A DNA stretch of 64,000 bases from Rhipidocladum racemiflorum. Lineage: Eukaryota > Streptophyta > Magnoliopsida > Poales > Poaceae. The notes beneath the pieces were generated by a model, which saw only the letters and a list, made by a program, of their open reading frames with translations, was not told the DNA's origin and searched no databases. Made by a program: the position numbers and the translations under genes. The stretch lies in NCBI GenBank assembly GCA_036346355.1, contig CM070588.1:19453914-19517913 (forward strand), written 5' to 3'. Shown here piece after piece: positions 1 through 11,720 of this stretch; position 1 is the first letter of the stretch, and each line of letters opens with the position of its first letter.

Positions 1-3000
1 GGTTATCATTGCATTACGTTTAAATATTGTATTCAAGCTTTGATGTCAAATGCAAAATTTGACTATGCATGATGTCTATTGTTACTATTTTTTTAGAGTT
101 CAATGAGTAGTTGTGATTGAGTAAGTTGTGGTGCCGAAGGGTTTCGGTCACCTTCTCCTGTTGTGGTGTGGCCGTGGTAAAGACCGTGGTCATCGATGTG
201 GTCGGTTATAGCCAGCACTGTAGGACTGATGACCTCTTGCAGGGAGAGTGTATGTCCTCTAGGTTTCAGATTGGAGGGTTGGTGGAGTAGATTATTAGGT
301 GCTGTCTTCTTTGGTTTTAAACAAAGAAAGAGTTTCGTGTTGCACCTCTCTTGGTTGCCTGACAGAGAAAGACATGGATTTATTCTTGTGATGTCATTCT
401 CCGGGTTTAAAAAGGAGTTATTGGAGTTTTTTTTTAAAAAAAACTGTGTCGTGAGAATTTAATGCTTGGGACTTTCAAGGAAAATGGTTATTTGACCAAT
501 TCGCTTTTCCTTCTTGTGAATCTAATTCTTGCAACTCCCTTCCTTCGTGGAGTCTTTGAGTTTGACGTTTGATTCGGAGATTTCTTGCATGACAAGGGTT
601 GAGACTTGTCCTTTTTTAAATTTTGCGAGTTGAATTTCTTTGAAAAAGCTTTGGTTGGGTTTTTTGGAAGGAAAGTATGGTAATTAGTAAGATGGTGGGT
701 AAGTTGAAGATCTTCCCATATAAGGTTAGTACAGCAACTGAGTCGAGAGGGTGGTCAACCCTATGCTGATAGTTGGCTAGAGAAATTGTTGGTTAGTATG
801 AACTATTGAAATAATTGGAGCAGTGGGATTGTGTACCTGTAATGTTAGTACTGATTACGATCCCGTTTTAGAAGATCTAGAATCTTCTGCTTGGTGAATT
901 TGTGATAGCAAGGTGAGGATGTAAAGCACCACAGAGACATGATGATTGTTGGTGTATGTTGATTAGGGGTTTATTAAATTGTGGATCAACAAAATGACTT
1001 GATCGATGTGTAGATCAAAGAATGGGTGTATATGGAATGCTTGTATGAGAGATTGAGTTCATCCTTGACAAATGTCTGACTTGAAGCTTTGTGTTATGGA
1101 ATATGGCTGGCGAAAATCACCTCGAGTTGTTAGAATCATTTATTGGTTGAATGATTTTGGGATGATCGTCTTTTGGATTGGGATAGTCTGATTTGTGTGC
1201 TAGAGAAATTCCCTAGACTAGTTCGCTTTTTTGACAAGGTGCAGAGTTAGCTTTGACGCTTAATACTAAGGATGCAAGAATGTTTAATCATGCAGAATGT
1301 CGTCGATGGTTTTTGCAATGTTTCATTTCAAGTCAACGATGCCAATGTTGTGTTCTGGCTAAGTTATTTCGCTTAAGTAAGTGTGGGATGTATACTCCAA
1401 AGAGTATGTTTGGATCGTGCTTCTTAATGTATAAAATGGATTATCTTTGGAAATATTTGTGACTCTCTTTTGACTAGAGCTGGATTTAATTAAAATAAAT
1501 GTGTGTGGCATTTGTGGATGTTTCAAAAAGTTGAATCTTATGATTGTATCATCAATAATTTTTGTTGGCGAAGAGGCTTTTCTTGGAAATTAAGTTTTCC
1601 TTTCTCTTGAGAGAAAATGTGGTGGTTATGGGTACTGATGTTTGATTGGAGAATCGGATTTCTCTTTCAGAATTTTAGCTTTGGTTAAGCTTGAGAAGTT
1701 TTGCCTTGGTGAAAGCGAGCTGATTTGGTTTTTGGTGCTGATGAGGTCCCCTGTCAATGAATTGTGTGGGGTTTCTCTTCTAATTTGATTTCTCTCCGAT
1801 GCGACTTTCATTGCATTGATTTGAGTATGTGAGGGGTGGTTTATCTGATGTTAGAGAATTGGGCTTTCCTTTGCGATTTGGCTTTAGAAAAAAAAAGAGT
1901 AATGGTTGGGTTCCATAAAAATCCTCCCGAAGGTAAATTTTAGCGCCTCAGATTTGAGATGATGTATGTGGTTTATTTGGGTTGAAGAGATTAGTATTTC
2001 TTTTTATGCTAGAGGGAATTATGAATTACACATATGAGTTTGGTTGTCTGAGTGAAACCCTCTTATGAAAGGAACCGAGTGTGGTTTGGGTTTGATCTGC
2101 GGTCCTAGCTTGGGCTAGGTGTAGAACTTTGATTGTGATTTAAACGGTGGTTTCTGATGGAGGTTTCGATGTCTTGATCGCAATTTTGTTGGAAAGTACC
2201 GTTTGGTTGTAGTGAAGGTGATAACAATTTGATGTAAAGTAATCTGTTGTGAATAATTAGTTTAGTTAGTTGTTCTTGGGTGTGTGATATGCCTGAGTGA
2301 TTAACCGAAGATCGATTGCACTAAACTTATTATGGGATGGATGAGTTTAGTTGTGGTACCTGCCCATACAGAGGTCTCCTACCATTCAAGTTGTTACTAG
2401 TATCTAATTGTTGTTGGACTGATATAAGCTATTATTGTAGCGGTATAGTGAGGACTTAAGTTGACACTTCCTTTTTGCCAAGTCCTTTCTTTTGTGATTG
2501 ACAAATGTTTGACTATAAAGTGTTGATCTACGATTTGATAGCTAGAATATGATGCTGATTATTGGTTGGCTTGACTCTTGAGTTCAAATTGCACATGCTT
2601 GACTGATATCTTCCGAAGCTATTATGATATGCAAAGTTGCTTCAAATTTGTCTTTTGATGTGTTGCAATGTGCGATGATTGTGCCGATACTACATTTGTG
2701 GTTGCTATCTATGATGATCTTAAATGGCTATTTACGAATCATGATTTGACTACTTGCATTGGAAGGTTGAATGTCCTGATGTGGGAAATTTTGAAGCAGT
2801 TCCTGCTAGTCATAGTTAAGGGTTTTGTGCTCGGCTAGTAGAGGCCGAGTTAAAGTGTTTAAACCGTCGAATGTTTTGATTTCATAAAAATTGAGTTGGA
2901 TTACTTGTGAAAGAATTAGTCGGTCTAATTGAGGACCGAGTTCCTGATCAGATTGCTTTTCAGCAACGAGTTGATCCTGGTGAAAGAGCTAGGGGTGTTA

Positions 3001-3204
3001 CAGTTTGCTTTGTAAAACTGAGTTTCCTTTATAAAAGAGCTGTGAGGTATTTCTGTCCTATTGGAGTATCTCCCAGAGGTAAATCTTGGTGCCTTGGTTT
3101 CAAAATGTTGAAAATGATTTGTGATTTCTTTGTTTCTTGTTGTTTTGATTATCGAGTAGAGGCACGTTCAAGATTCGGGGTCGAATCCTATTAAGGGGGG
3201 AGAG
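1..3204 (+). mobile_element. Degenerate internal region of LTR element H (left end outside window)
   Basis: No usable reading frame remains. The stretch ends in a purine tract followed by a TGTAATATC LTR start, which marks the 3' end of the internal part of a plus-strand gypsy-type element. The first 200 bases resemble the leader and gag start of element E at 10425-10620, including alternating CCGTGG repeats near 165-190. Only about 3 kb separate that gag-like start from the LTR, against about 5 kb in E, and no gag, RT or integrase motif can be read. The plus strand is rich in T and G and poor in C. It may be a non-autonomous derivative or an old decayed copy. Confidence 0.6.
3191..3204 (+). 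other. Polypurine tract of element H
   Basis: TTAAGGGGGGAGAG lies directly before the LTR start TGTAAT. This is the usual site for plus-strand DNA priming in gypsy elements and fixes orientation and the 5' edge of the 3' LTR. Confidence 0.75.
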
Positions 3205-4085
3205 TGTAATATCATCCTTCTCGTGGCTTCCAAGGTGGAGTACGTTGGACTTAATCTTTGACTTTAGTGGGTGTCTTAGGGCCCTAATTAAGTGGGAAAG
3301 TGCTCATTTTATTAACCCTAACCTGCACCCAAGAATTTTAATCTTTCCTTTTCTACCCCTCCCCTCACTCCCCCATGGAGAAGCATTTTCCTCCTTCCCC
3401 CAACCGTGCAACTCCCATGTTTTCTTCCTCCTCCCAAAGTAGCAGCACCCATGGCCTCCTCCTCTTCTTCCTCCTGCTCCTTCTCCCGTGAGAGCAGCCC
3501 AAGCTCCTCCTCCTCCTCAAGCCATGGTGCCTCCTCCCCAAGGCAGCAGCACCCCTCCTCCTTCCCTTGCCGTTTTGGAGAATGGAACCAAGGATGTGTG
3601 ACGTCGGGAGTGGTCCTAGCCCCGTACCACTCCATTCTTCGTGGGTAAAGGCAAGTACATCAAGCTTCTGAGGGTGGCTTGCGTGTGGGGTTGAGGTGTT
3701 CTTGTTATAAATGTTTTATGCTAATTCATTTGGATTATTGCAATTGTTAGTACTATTGGTGCTCATTCTTGTGATGATGAGAATGGATTTCTGTTGAGAG
3801 TTGTCGTTCGTAAGTTGGACTCACGGTAAGCATAATATATCGTTGAGAATGTTGAAATGAGAAGGGTGACGGTGGGTAAATTAGCTACGTGTTATTTCTA
3901 TGAGTAGGAACAAGTGTTGTCATTATTTTTGCCTCAACTTGGGAAGTTGAATTATGGCAAATGACAAGGGATTACTTATGATGCATTTTCTTTAAAAGTG
4001 AATGATTCGATGGCACGTACTGAAGTGAGTTTGTTGATTGAAACATTTATTTGAGAATAGAGGTTGCATGTTTTGCATTCATGTC

Positions 4086-4315
4086 ATGCATGAGATATTC
4101 GAGCCAGGACGGTGCAGAAGTCATATGGGAACATATGACTAATCCGGAGAGCTCTTGAGAAGTCCTACCTCGTAGTCTATCGATTGCATCGGTTGCATTT
4201 CCTGTCCTGCATGAGACAAAGGCCAGGTCGGTGAGAAAGTCATAACTAATCCGGTGAGGTCGTTGAGAAAGTTATGACTAATCTGGAGGGCCACTAGGAA
4301 GTCCTACCTTGTAGT
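4086..4315 (+). repeat. Imperfect tandem duplication within H LTR
   Basis: Two units of roughly 100 bases, 4086-4178 and 4208-4315, share GCATGAGA, GGCCAGG/GAGCCAGG, ACTAATCCGG and AAGTCCTACCT followed by TGTAGTC or CGTAGTC. The motif ACTAATCYGG occurs three times. A diverged form with TTAGTTATGAC is visible on the other strand of the solo LTR near 21412-21490. Confidence 0.6.
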
Positions 4316-4426
4316 CCCATCCGTCGTGGGGGATGGGAGCGAGTCATTAAGAGTAGGCCCCTCCACGGGATGGAAGGGAATGAGAGGGTGCATGTCGATG
4401 GGTGCGCACTCATTATACCGGTATAA
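4312..4426 (+). other. Hairpin-rich LTR module ending in a 14-bp palindrome
   Basis: The block has CCCATCC/GGGATGGG arms, CCTCCACGGGATGGAAGG, and the perfect palindrome TTATACCGGTATAA at 4413-4426. The same order of elements recurs at 9499-9616 and, inverted, at 21295-21405. A role in RNA structure or protein binding is inference. Confidence 0.5.
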
Positions 4427-4888
4427 TTGAGGAAAAGGTGCATGAGCATGAATGCATTCATCATTTCATTGCATTGCATTGCTAACGAAAGTCCACTAAG
4501 TGATGTGGAAAAAAAAGGGGTTAAGACGTTGAATTGTGGTCTCAAGTAAAGATGAGTATGGATCGTGATATTACCAGTTTTATTTCTTTCCATTTCTACT
4601 TGATGAATTCAATTAAGGGTTGTTAGTATGTTACTACTTAAGAAATTCTATTTGGCTTAGTTGGGTCATGACGGTTAGTTGATACGATGACCCATGTTTG
4701 TGCTTGGTTGGTTATCTTAACTTGCTTATGTTTTTGTTATATTAAATGCTGTCTTTTGTCTGCTGAGTGGATGTCCTAGTTTCAGGGGAGGTACTACCAA
4801 AATTTCTAATAATTTTGGTAAGTTGCTAGTATGTTAGCTTGCTTTGCTAAATTATTCTAGTGTCTTGTGCTAGTTGATGTTTGACGGT

Positions 4889-4924
4889 GTAACACTCCGG
4901 GCACGTGCGGTGCCGGGGTGTTAC
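4889..4924. other. Terminal inverted hairpin of H LTR
   Basis: Arms GTAACACTCCGGGCAC (4889-4904) and GTGCCGGGGTGTTAC (4910-4924) enclose a 5-base loop. The hairpin occupies the very end of the LTR. Weaker versions occur at the ends of E and the solo LTR. Confidence 0.6.
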
Positions 4925-5338
4925 TTGTCTACCACCAACTGCCCCTCTTAAAGGCACCCTTTCCAACGCCGAAGTTTTTTTTTGGCACTGTATGCATTTT
5001 CATACATACTCCTACCAGTTTTTACCTTCAATTTCCCCAAATCACTCATATTATCCAAAACGTCCAAAAATACGCAAATCACTCTATTTCTCTCGAGCAA
5101 AAACTACTCTCTTCACCGAAGTCACCCTATTTGGGTGTGTCAACGGTGCTTTGCTCAAGAGGCCTCTCTAAGGTTCGATAAGTTCTTCTGTTCTCTCTTT
5201 TCTCTTCTGCAGAAACCGAACGTTAGACCTAGTTGTTTGTGTCTTAAGAATTTTATTTTCTTCTGTATACTAGGTCATTTCTTGTGCCTAGGAAAAGTTT
5301 TAGAGAACTGCGATTGAATTCAACAGTACTCTATAAAA
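4925..5338 (+). other. No gene seen; possible leader of the following broken ORF
   Basis: The stretch is AT-rich with pyrimidine-rich patches and short overlapping frames that show no recognisable protein. It lies between the end of the H LTR and the first ATG of the old ORF at 5339, so it may hold that element's leader. No promoter or LTR boundary could be placed. Confidence 0.3.
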
Positions 5339-7755
5339 ATGACAAAAGATTCCTACAAAAGGGGTTTGTTAGGAAAATTGATCAGTAAGGTAAAGGGAAA
5401 GAAACAAAGGACCTCTAGTTCCTCTCAGCCTCAACAATCTCAAGAACTTGAACAACAGCAAGACACTCAAACATCTGGCAGAGTTCATAGAAAAGTGACA
5501 ACATCCAAACCTCCAAGAAAATATAAGCAACCCATACTGTCTGACAATGAATCCTCTTATGAAGACAATGATTATGAACCTAGTATGCACTCTTGTCCTG
5601 AAGAAGAACTAAGTATTGAAGTAGATATGATAGTTGGCCAAGAGTTAGCCACACTAGGGGGTAAAAAGCTGAGATCAATTAGACTGGTGAATGAAAAGAT
5701 TTGGTTCCCTTTCACCAGACCCCCTTTGGATGAAAATTTCATTGCAACTCTGCACAGAAATATCTTTTTGGGATACAAGAGTAGAAGCAATAGAAGGGGA
5801 AAATATGTGTCTGCTTTTTGTAAGTAGCAATGCATTAATTGGAATCAAGTAAACTCACTAATTGGATTTAACATAATCCATGAGTGTGTAAGATCAACCC
5901 CTGGATTGGCAGAGCTCATGTCAAATAGAGCCACTAAATGGAATGAGGATAGAATCTTAGAATTCTATGCCTCTCTACTAGTAAACAAGAAAAGACATTA
6001 CATTCTGTTCACTATAGATGGAAAAATAAGAAAATTCAGATCCCCTCACTTTGAAGCAGCTATTGGAGCAAATAGTCCTCTAGTAAATAGGACTAGAGTT
6101 AATGATAGAATGTTCCCTAGGAACAGATGGAGGCAAGTGGGTGACATGACACATTTGAACTTGTCAGCTCATATATACAGAGACATCAATGAAGCAAACT
6201 TCAATGCACATAGGGCAAATTGTCTATTAGTTGAAGCCAAGATCCCTTTACTATTGCTAAGACATACTATTTACCCAAAGACTGGTTGTAAGGATGGTAT
6301 CACACCTACTCTTGCTTGGTTACTTCATCTAATCCTGTCAAGGCAACCTATAGATCTAACAGATTATATCTTTGGAGAAATGGAAGAAGCTATCTATAGA
6401 AAAATGGGTAGTCCACTTCCTTTTGCACAACAAATCACTCAGATGCTTCTGGCCCAAGGGATCATCTCTCAAATTGAACTGAATAGAAGATTCTCTCTTC
6501 CAAAATGATACAAGATGCATAAGTTACCTACTGCAGAAGCTGTTAGAAGAGCTATAACACCAACTCCATCTCCAGCACCCTAAGAAGTTGAGCCAAGTGC
6601 TGATAATGATAGCAATAATAGTGACTCCGATGATGGAGATATGGGGGAGAACATATACCTAGCTACTCAAGTCACAATCATCATAGCTTCAGTCATGGTC
6701 TTTCACTACTAGTGCCATGTATTCCTAACATGCCACCTATGGCGCAATCTAAGCATGAAGAACCAATAGGGGAGCATTATGTTGCTACAGAGATTGTTCT
6801 TAGCTCAGAATCTCAAGATAAAGGGGAAGAACCAGAAGTTCAAAAACTTCAGGAGCTTGCTGCAGCATCTAGATTCTATGAAGCCCAAACCTTCAAACCT
6901 GCAGCACATGACTATGAGGCAGGAGGATCAGCATTTCCACAAGATGTTGAAAGTTCTCATCACTCACCCATTCCATAGCAGTATGAGCAACCACCTCCTC
7001 CACCTCAATATGAGCAACCATCAGCATGGAACACTCAACCAGATTGGTTTGGACTCTTTGAACAATAATACAATGCTGACTTAAGAGTTGCACAAGAAAT
7101 ATTTGAAGAAGAAAGAAACTTGGCAGCCCTCAGACACAACAAGCATATGGATGATCTTCAACAATATCATGATCAAACTAGACAAACTCATGAAATGCTG
7201 AATAAAATCCATGAAAAGCAAAACCTGATCAAAAATGAAAGTTAAAAATGATTTCTGATGCTTAGAAGCAATCAGTTTGACTTGAGAAAATGGATTGGTG
7301 AGATCAAGACAAATGAGCTGACAATCATGGATAGATTGTATGATATAATTAAGAAGCAAAATACTCAAGACTCCAAGTTTCATCAGTTTGAAAAATTAGT
7401 GAACACCAAGCTTGATGCTTAATGAGGTTCCTTAGATTGGCTGGGCTACTCTTTAGAATATCATATGGAATTCACTGAAGATGCTTGAGAAAATCTAATC
7501 TCCAATCAAGAGCAGCTTGCACAAATCATTCTTGGACAGACAAATGTGACTAATGAGTCTCTAAGGCAGCTGCAAGAGGACTTCACACACTGGTCAGTCA
7601 CTCCACAGCCTAGATATCAAAATTACCCAAGCTGGCATGATCAAGCTATGGGTCTACAACAAATTGAGTTTGAACAACAACAACACACTTCATCTCCTCA
7701 GCCTGGGGGTCCTGATTTCCTAGCTAGCATGATCAAGCAGTGGCTGCTCCTCAAT
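5339..7755 (+). pseudogene. Old broken ORF, probable retrotransposon/transposon-associated protein
   Basis: The frame beginning at 5339 runs to 6508 with a single internal TAG (5825). One frameshift near 6665 then leads to a frame that continues to 7755 with a handful of stops, so some 800 codons were once open. The N-terminal part is basic and Q/S-rich (residues 1-60). The middle (about residues 190-390) has the pattern WNEDRILEFYASL and a PHFEAAIG-like stretch, which recalls plant transposon-associated domains such as ATHILA ORF1 or 'putative plant transposon protein'. The C-terminal third has QYEQPPPPP repeats and a probable coiled coil (about 7080-7260). No polymerase or integrase motif is present. 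It is cut at 7755 by an LTR fragment. The family assignment is tentative. Confidence 0.5.
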
Positions 7756-8097
7756 TGTCGACCCCCTGATTCGCTGTTCGGAACACCATGTGTATTTCTC
7801 TACTAGTCCCAGATCAGTAGCTAGTACACAGTCAAACAGTGATGAATTAACAACCATATCACGATTACATATAACCAAGTAATAACAACACCAAACAAAG
7901 GCAGAGACCTTATGGTTGAGGTTTACCATTACTGCCTTTACAGGCTGAACAACTTGAATAACTACAGCGAAAGACGATAACAACAAGTGGTGACCCATCC
8001 ATATGCCCATAGGCAATCGAGTGGGGTGCGCGTCCTAGTCCTTGGAATCTTATTTGATAGCATCAATCACTTCTGAGATTGTTTAGAATGTAGCATG
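7756..8097 (-). repeat. Truncated LTR fragment I (3' end of a Tekay-like LTR)
   Basis: TGTCGACCCCCTGATT begins a stretch resembling the TGTCGGGACCCGAATT terminus of the minus-strand LTRs of element A, followed by similar blocks (GTGTATTTCTCTACTAGTCC, ATATCACGATTAC, CATAGGCAATCG). It is broken off by the start of element E at 8098. Its internal region is not visible here. Confidence 0.55.
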
Positions 8098-9498
8098 TGT
8101 GACATCTCGGAAGGTGACATTATCGAATACGGCATTATGGTACAGCTTTATAGTGTGTTTTGAGCCGTTTTCGGGTCTTTGGGCCTTTCCGGGGGAGTTT
8201 GGGCCTTGGGAGAAATAGTTCGGACCTTGGGGGATCTATTTTGGGCTGAAGGTGGAGCATACTAGGCCCATGTGGAGGTGGAATTGGGCAGCAACCCTGC
8301 TGCCTAGGGCGCCCCAACCCCCCTTTGTGCGCCCTGTCTCCACCCTAACCCTAGCCGCCCCCTTTTTCCCCTCCCCCTTTGGCTGGCCGCCACTCCCTCT
8401 TTCCCCCCTAGCTGCTCCTCCCTCCCTGGTGTGGGCTCATACTCCCCTCTTCCAACCTAGCAAACCCAAATCCTCTCCATTAGTTTGGTTCCTTCGCTGT
8501 CCGGGATCGATCCTACCGCGAGGAACGGCGAAATCCGTTGAGGATCGGCTTCGTTTTGTCTCCGCGGGGTGAGGTATGATATTGTGGTTTTAGATACTGT
8601 TTTCAAGTGGATTTGAGAGGGTTTAGGTACCCTTGTTCATAACAGATTCGTTGGGAACAAGTGGCTAGGGCAGGTTCCAACCCCGAGATGAAATCAGAGG
8701 TTCAGCCTTGTTGTGTCACCAGGCTTGCACGGCAGTTTTCAGCAGGATAGAGACGTTTTCTGTCTTGCCGTATTTTGCAAAAGTTGTAGGTAATCACATT
8801 ATCTTTCAAAACCGACTAGAATCGTCCAATTTTGTTAAATTATGTGAAAGTTATGGCCTAAATACCGAACGCTGCTCAGATTTGTTTGTGATTGGCAGAG
8901 GTTATGTTAAACTGTATATTTAGGGTAGAAGGATGCCAAATCAGTTTTTCCCAATACTTATAAAAAGCTAGGAAATTTCCTAAGATTCGAGAAAATGTAC
9001 TCTTTTACATGATTTGGAGTTTTAGAACACAAGTTACGCTAGTTAGAAGCTCGTTGTTCCAGCGGGACAGTTTCTCTGTTTTCTGGTGTTGGGGGTAGTT
9101 TGCGAAGTCGAGGTAGCTAAGCATTCTTGTACTATTTTGTGGGCACGTTTTGAGTGTGTTGTACCTATGTGCAGGTGGTGTGACCCGAGAGTGCCCTCAA
9201 CCTCTCGCCACCCCGTCGCTCACGGTTGAAGGCAAGTGTATTGGGATGGGTTTGAGTGTTGGATGATTATTAGACTTGCATAGGTGCACTATGGTTACAT
9301 GATGACTTAACTTGCCATGCTTGATATTCGCTTATGATACGATGAACATGGTTACTTATTAGCTATGAAATTGTTGTGTTAAATGCTTGTGCAAGTTTAT
9401 ACATGTTCATGTCATATGTGCATTCATAATGGAAGAGGCATCCAATTCTGATGTGGGCCTCTGTGTTCACACATAGGGAACACGAAAGAACTACCTCA

Positions 9499-9616
9499 AA
9501 GTCCCATCAACGGTTGTGTATGGGAGCGAGTCAGTAAGAGTGGGCACCCTCCATCTACGGGATGGAAGGGGAAAGAGGGTGCACGCCGACGGGTGTGCAC
9601 TCGGCAATACCGGTAT
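9499..9616 (+). other. Hairpin-rich LTR module in E
   Basis: The block contains CCCATC/ATGGG arms, CACCCTCC/GGATGGAAGGG arms, a GTGCAC...GTGCAC pair at 9579-9600 and the palindrome ATACCGGTAT at 9607-9616. The element order is the same as in the H LTR at 4312-4426. Confidence 0.5.
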
Positions 9617-9768
9617 GTGCTTCGAGGAGACATGCGCATTGTATTGCATATATGATGATGATAATGAGATGTATACAATGTGAATATGAAATGCTTATGA
9701 TGTTGAGTATGAGTTGTAGAGATGATGGTATTGAAAATAGTTTTCTTATTCCATTGCAATATACTTGC

Positions 9769-9783
9769 TGAGTGATGAACTCA
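9769..9783. other. Short LTR inverted repeat, E version
   Basis: TGAGTGATGAACTCA has 5-base arms (TGAGT/ACTCA) around GATGA. It is preceded by CTTGC and followed by CGCTTG, the same context as the longer versions in elements A and G. Confidence 0.5.
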
Positions 9784-10217
9784 CGCTTGTGTTTTATGTT
9801 GTTTCTAGGTACTATGAAATCGGCATGTGGGATGGGGACTTAGTGGCACTCTCTCACATAGCTTCATTTGTTTAGACAACAACTCTTTTACCATTCGTAG
9901 TTGTGATAATAAGTCCATTGCCTCAAATGTGTGTGCTTGGTCATATCATTTAATTTGTTTAGCTCATGAAGTGGTTGAATTCATTATTCTAGACTTAAAC
10001 TGTTGCTATATCTCCTGTTATTGTTGTTTTAGATGCCTTGCATTATGATATGCTTGCTGTTGTTCCTAACCATGGAAAAACAAAGGAGATGCTGCCGAAT
10101 TTTTCGGTTAAAGCCTTTGTGCCTTTGATGTAATTTGTCTTTATTTGTGGTATTTAGTTGCTATTTCTACTATGTTTGGTGACATCCAGGGCATACTAGA
10201 TGCCGGGGTGTTACAGT

Positions 10218-10229
10218 TGGTATCAGAGT
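10218..10229 (+). other. Primer-binding site of E (initiator tRNA-Met type)
   Basis: TGGTATCAGAGT begins two bases after the LTR end. It matches the plant initiator-Met primer site TGGTATCAGAGC except at the final base. It sets the LTR boundary and direction. Confidence 0.9.
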
Positions 10230-10540
10230 GGGCATTAGGTCCATGGAACATGAATTTTATTGTCAAACTTTAGGTTCAACTAAAATGTGATGTGGGATAA
10301 CTTAGAAACATGGCTTAGGTTATATTTAAAATTGTGCCATAGGATAGCAACATTAAAACTTGCATAAGTGGAATAATTAATTTAAAATTTGACACATTTG
10401 GTTGCACAGTAGGATGGGGTTTTGAATTATCATTGCATTGTGTTTGGCTTTCTTGATGGAGACTATGTATATGTGGATGTTTGATCTTTGCTCTTGTTTA
10501 TGTTGATGTTGTGCTTATGAATATATGATTGTGTGGTTAT

Positions 10541-11720
10541 ATGACTGTAGCAGCCATGCTGAGGGGTAGAGGCCGTGGTCGCCGTGGCCGTGGAGGCCAG
10601 GGTCGAGGTGGGAGTCAGCCATCTCAGGGAGTTGCTGAGTCTGTTGCTGAGGGAAGTGCTTCGCTCAACACTCATGGGCTAGCGCCGGAGGAGAACCCGG
10701 TGTCACAGTTAGGGGCTGAAGTGCCAGCCGCCACTGCGGCCTTATTGCAGGCACTGCAGAGGGAGGTTCAGGAGCTGCGCCAGCAGGTGCAAGCAGCCCC
10801 TGCTGTCGTGTCTCCCCATGCAGCGGCCCAAGTAGTCGCTTCCGCTGGGCCGGAGCCGCGGATGAGTCTCCATGAGTGGATGTCCCTCCGCTTGGACACT
10901 TTTGACGGAGTGGGCAAGCCGGTACAGTCCGTAGATTGGCTGCGGTACATGGAGCAGCAGTTTGAGGTTCCCGAGTTGACCTCGGTCCAAAGAGCTCGTT
11001 TTGTGGCCTTTCAGGTGAAGGGCCAAGCGGATATCTGGTGGGAGGGGGTTCTTGCTGCTAGGGCCCCTGCTCTTGGACTGGTCACCTGGGAGGACATTGT
11101 GGCTCGCTTCCGAGCCAAGTTCTACCCGGAGTCCTTTTTGGAGAGGATGGAGGACACTCTGATGACTCTTTCCCAGGGAAAGAAGTCAGTGGGGAGTACG
11201 AGGCGGAGTTTAACAATGTGGTGCGCTTCGTACCGGCTGTGGCAGCTGAAGATAGGGAAAAGGCGAGGAGGTTCCGTAGGGGCATCAACCAGGAGTTCAG
11301 AGTTGTCATGGGGGCGACTTTTCCTCGTGATTTCTGCTCTGTGGTGGAGCAGGCGAAGGGCATGGAGCTCGAGTTGGAGCTCTCCAGGGATAAGAAAAAC
11401 CCTAGAGGTTCAGGGGTTCCAGCGGCCCCAAGCGGGGGCCAGAAAAGGACCTTTGGTGGAGGAGGTGGATCTTCTCAGCGACCCACCTTCAAGAAGTTCA
11501 AGGGGGGACAGGGTTCCTCCCCAGGGGCAAAGATGAAACCGCTCCATCCATCTTCCTCGCGGTTGGCTGTTCGTCCTGCGCCAGGGCCGGGCATGATCTA
11601 TTTCAAGTGCGGTGGTGGACATCGTGTTGCGGAGTGGGGTTGGACCAGGGATTGCAACCATTGTGGCAAACCCAACCATATGAGACGAGTCTGCCAGATG
11701 AATCCCGTTAGCATCATCAA
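10541..11720 (+). pseudogene. gag: gag of element E (frameshifted)
   Basis: Gag would form the virus-like particle that packages element RNA. The frame opens with an RG-rich N-terminus, then a probable coiled coil (about residues 75-95), then a retrotransposon gag domain with DWLRYMEQQF and WWEGV motifs. A frameshift near 11195 moves the rest into another frame. A CCHC zinc knuckle with C-x2-C-x4-H-x4-C spacing lies at 11653-11694, after a glycine-rich linker. ATGs at 10529, 10541 and 10556 are all possible starts, the last just before the RG repeats. Protease follows in the same frame, suggesting one gag-pol polyprotein. Confidence 0.8.

Larger units (their letters stand above)
3205..4924 (+). 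repeat. 3' LTR of element H
   Basis: The LTR starts TGTAATATC after the purine tract and ends in GGGGTGTTAC, with the expected final A missing or mutated. The length is about 1.7 kb. Short frames inside it, for example a serine-rich one at 3406-3648, lie in a pyrimidine-rich leader-like part and are not taken as genes. Parts of 4312-4426 align by eye with the LTRs of E and of the solo LTR at 20658-22981, so these families are related. No sister LTR is visible, so age cannot be estimated. Confidence 0.65.
8098..10215 (+). repeat. 5' LTR of element E
   Basis: It starts TGTGACATCTCGG and ends GGGGTGTTACA, two bases before the primer-binding site, giving about 2.1 kb. Blocks near its start (GGGCC-rich) and end (GCCGGGGTGTTACA) match the inverted solo LTR at 20658-22981, showing membership of one broad family. 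A TATA-like TATAAAAA occurs near 8957 but the promoter position is uncertain. Confidence 0.85.

Noticed and set aside
3318..3648. Overlapping serine-rich and glutamate-rich frames on both strands
   Set aside because: They come from a pyrimidine-rich, low-complexity part of the H LTR; both strands are open because of composition, not coding.
8252..8572. Proline-rich 106-codon frame
   Set aside because: It lies wholly in the E 5' LTR leader zone with no relative in other LTR copies that keeps the frame.
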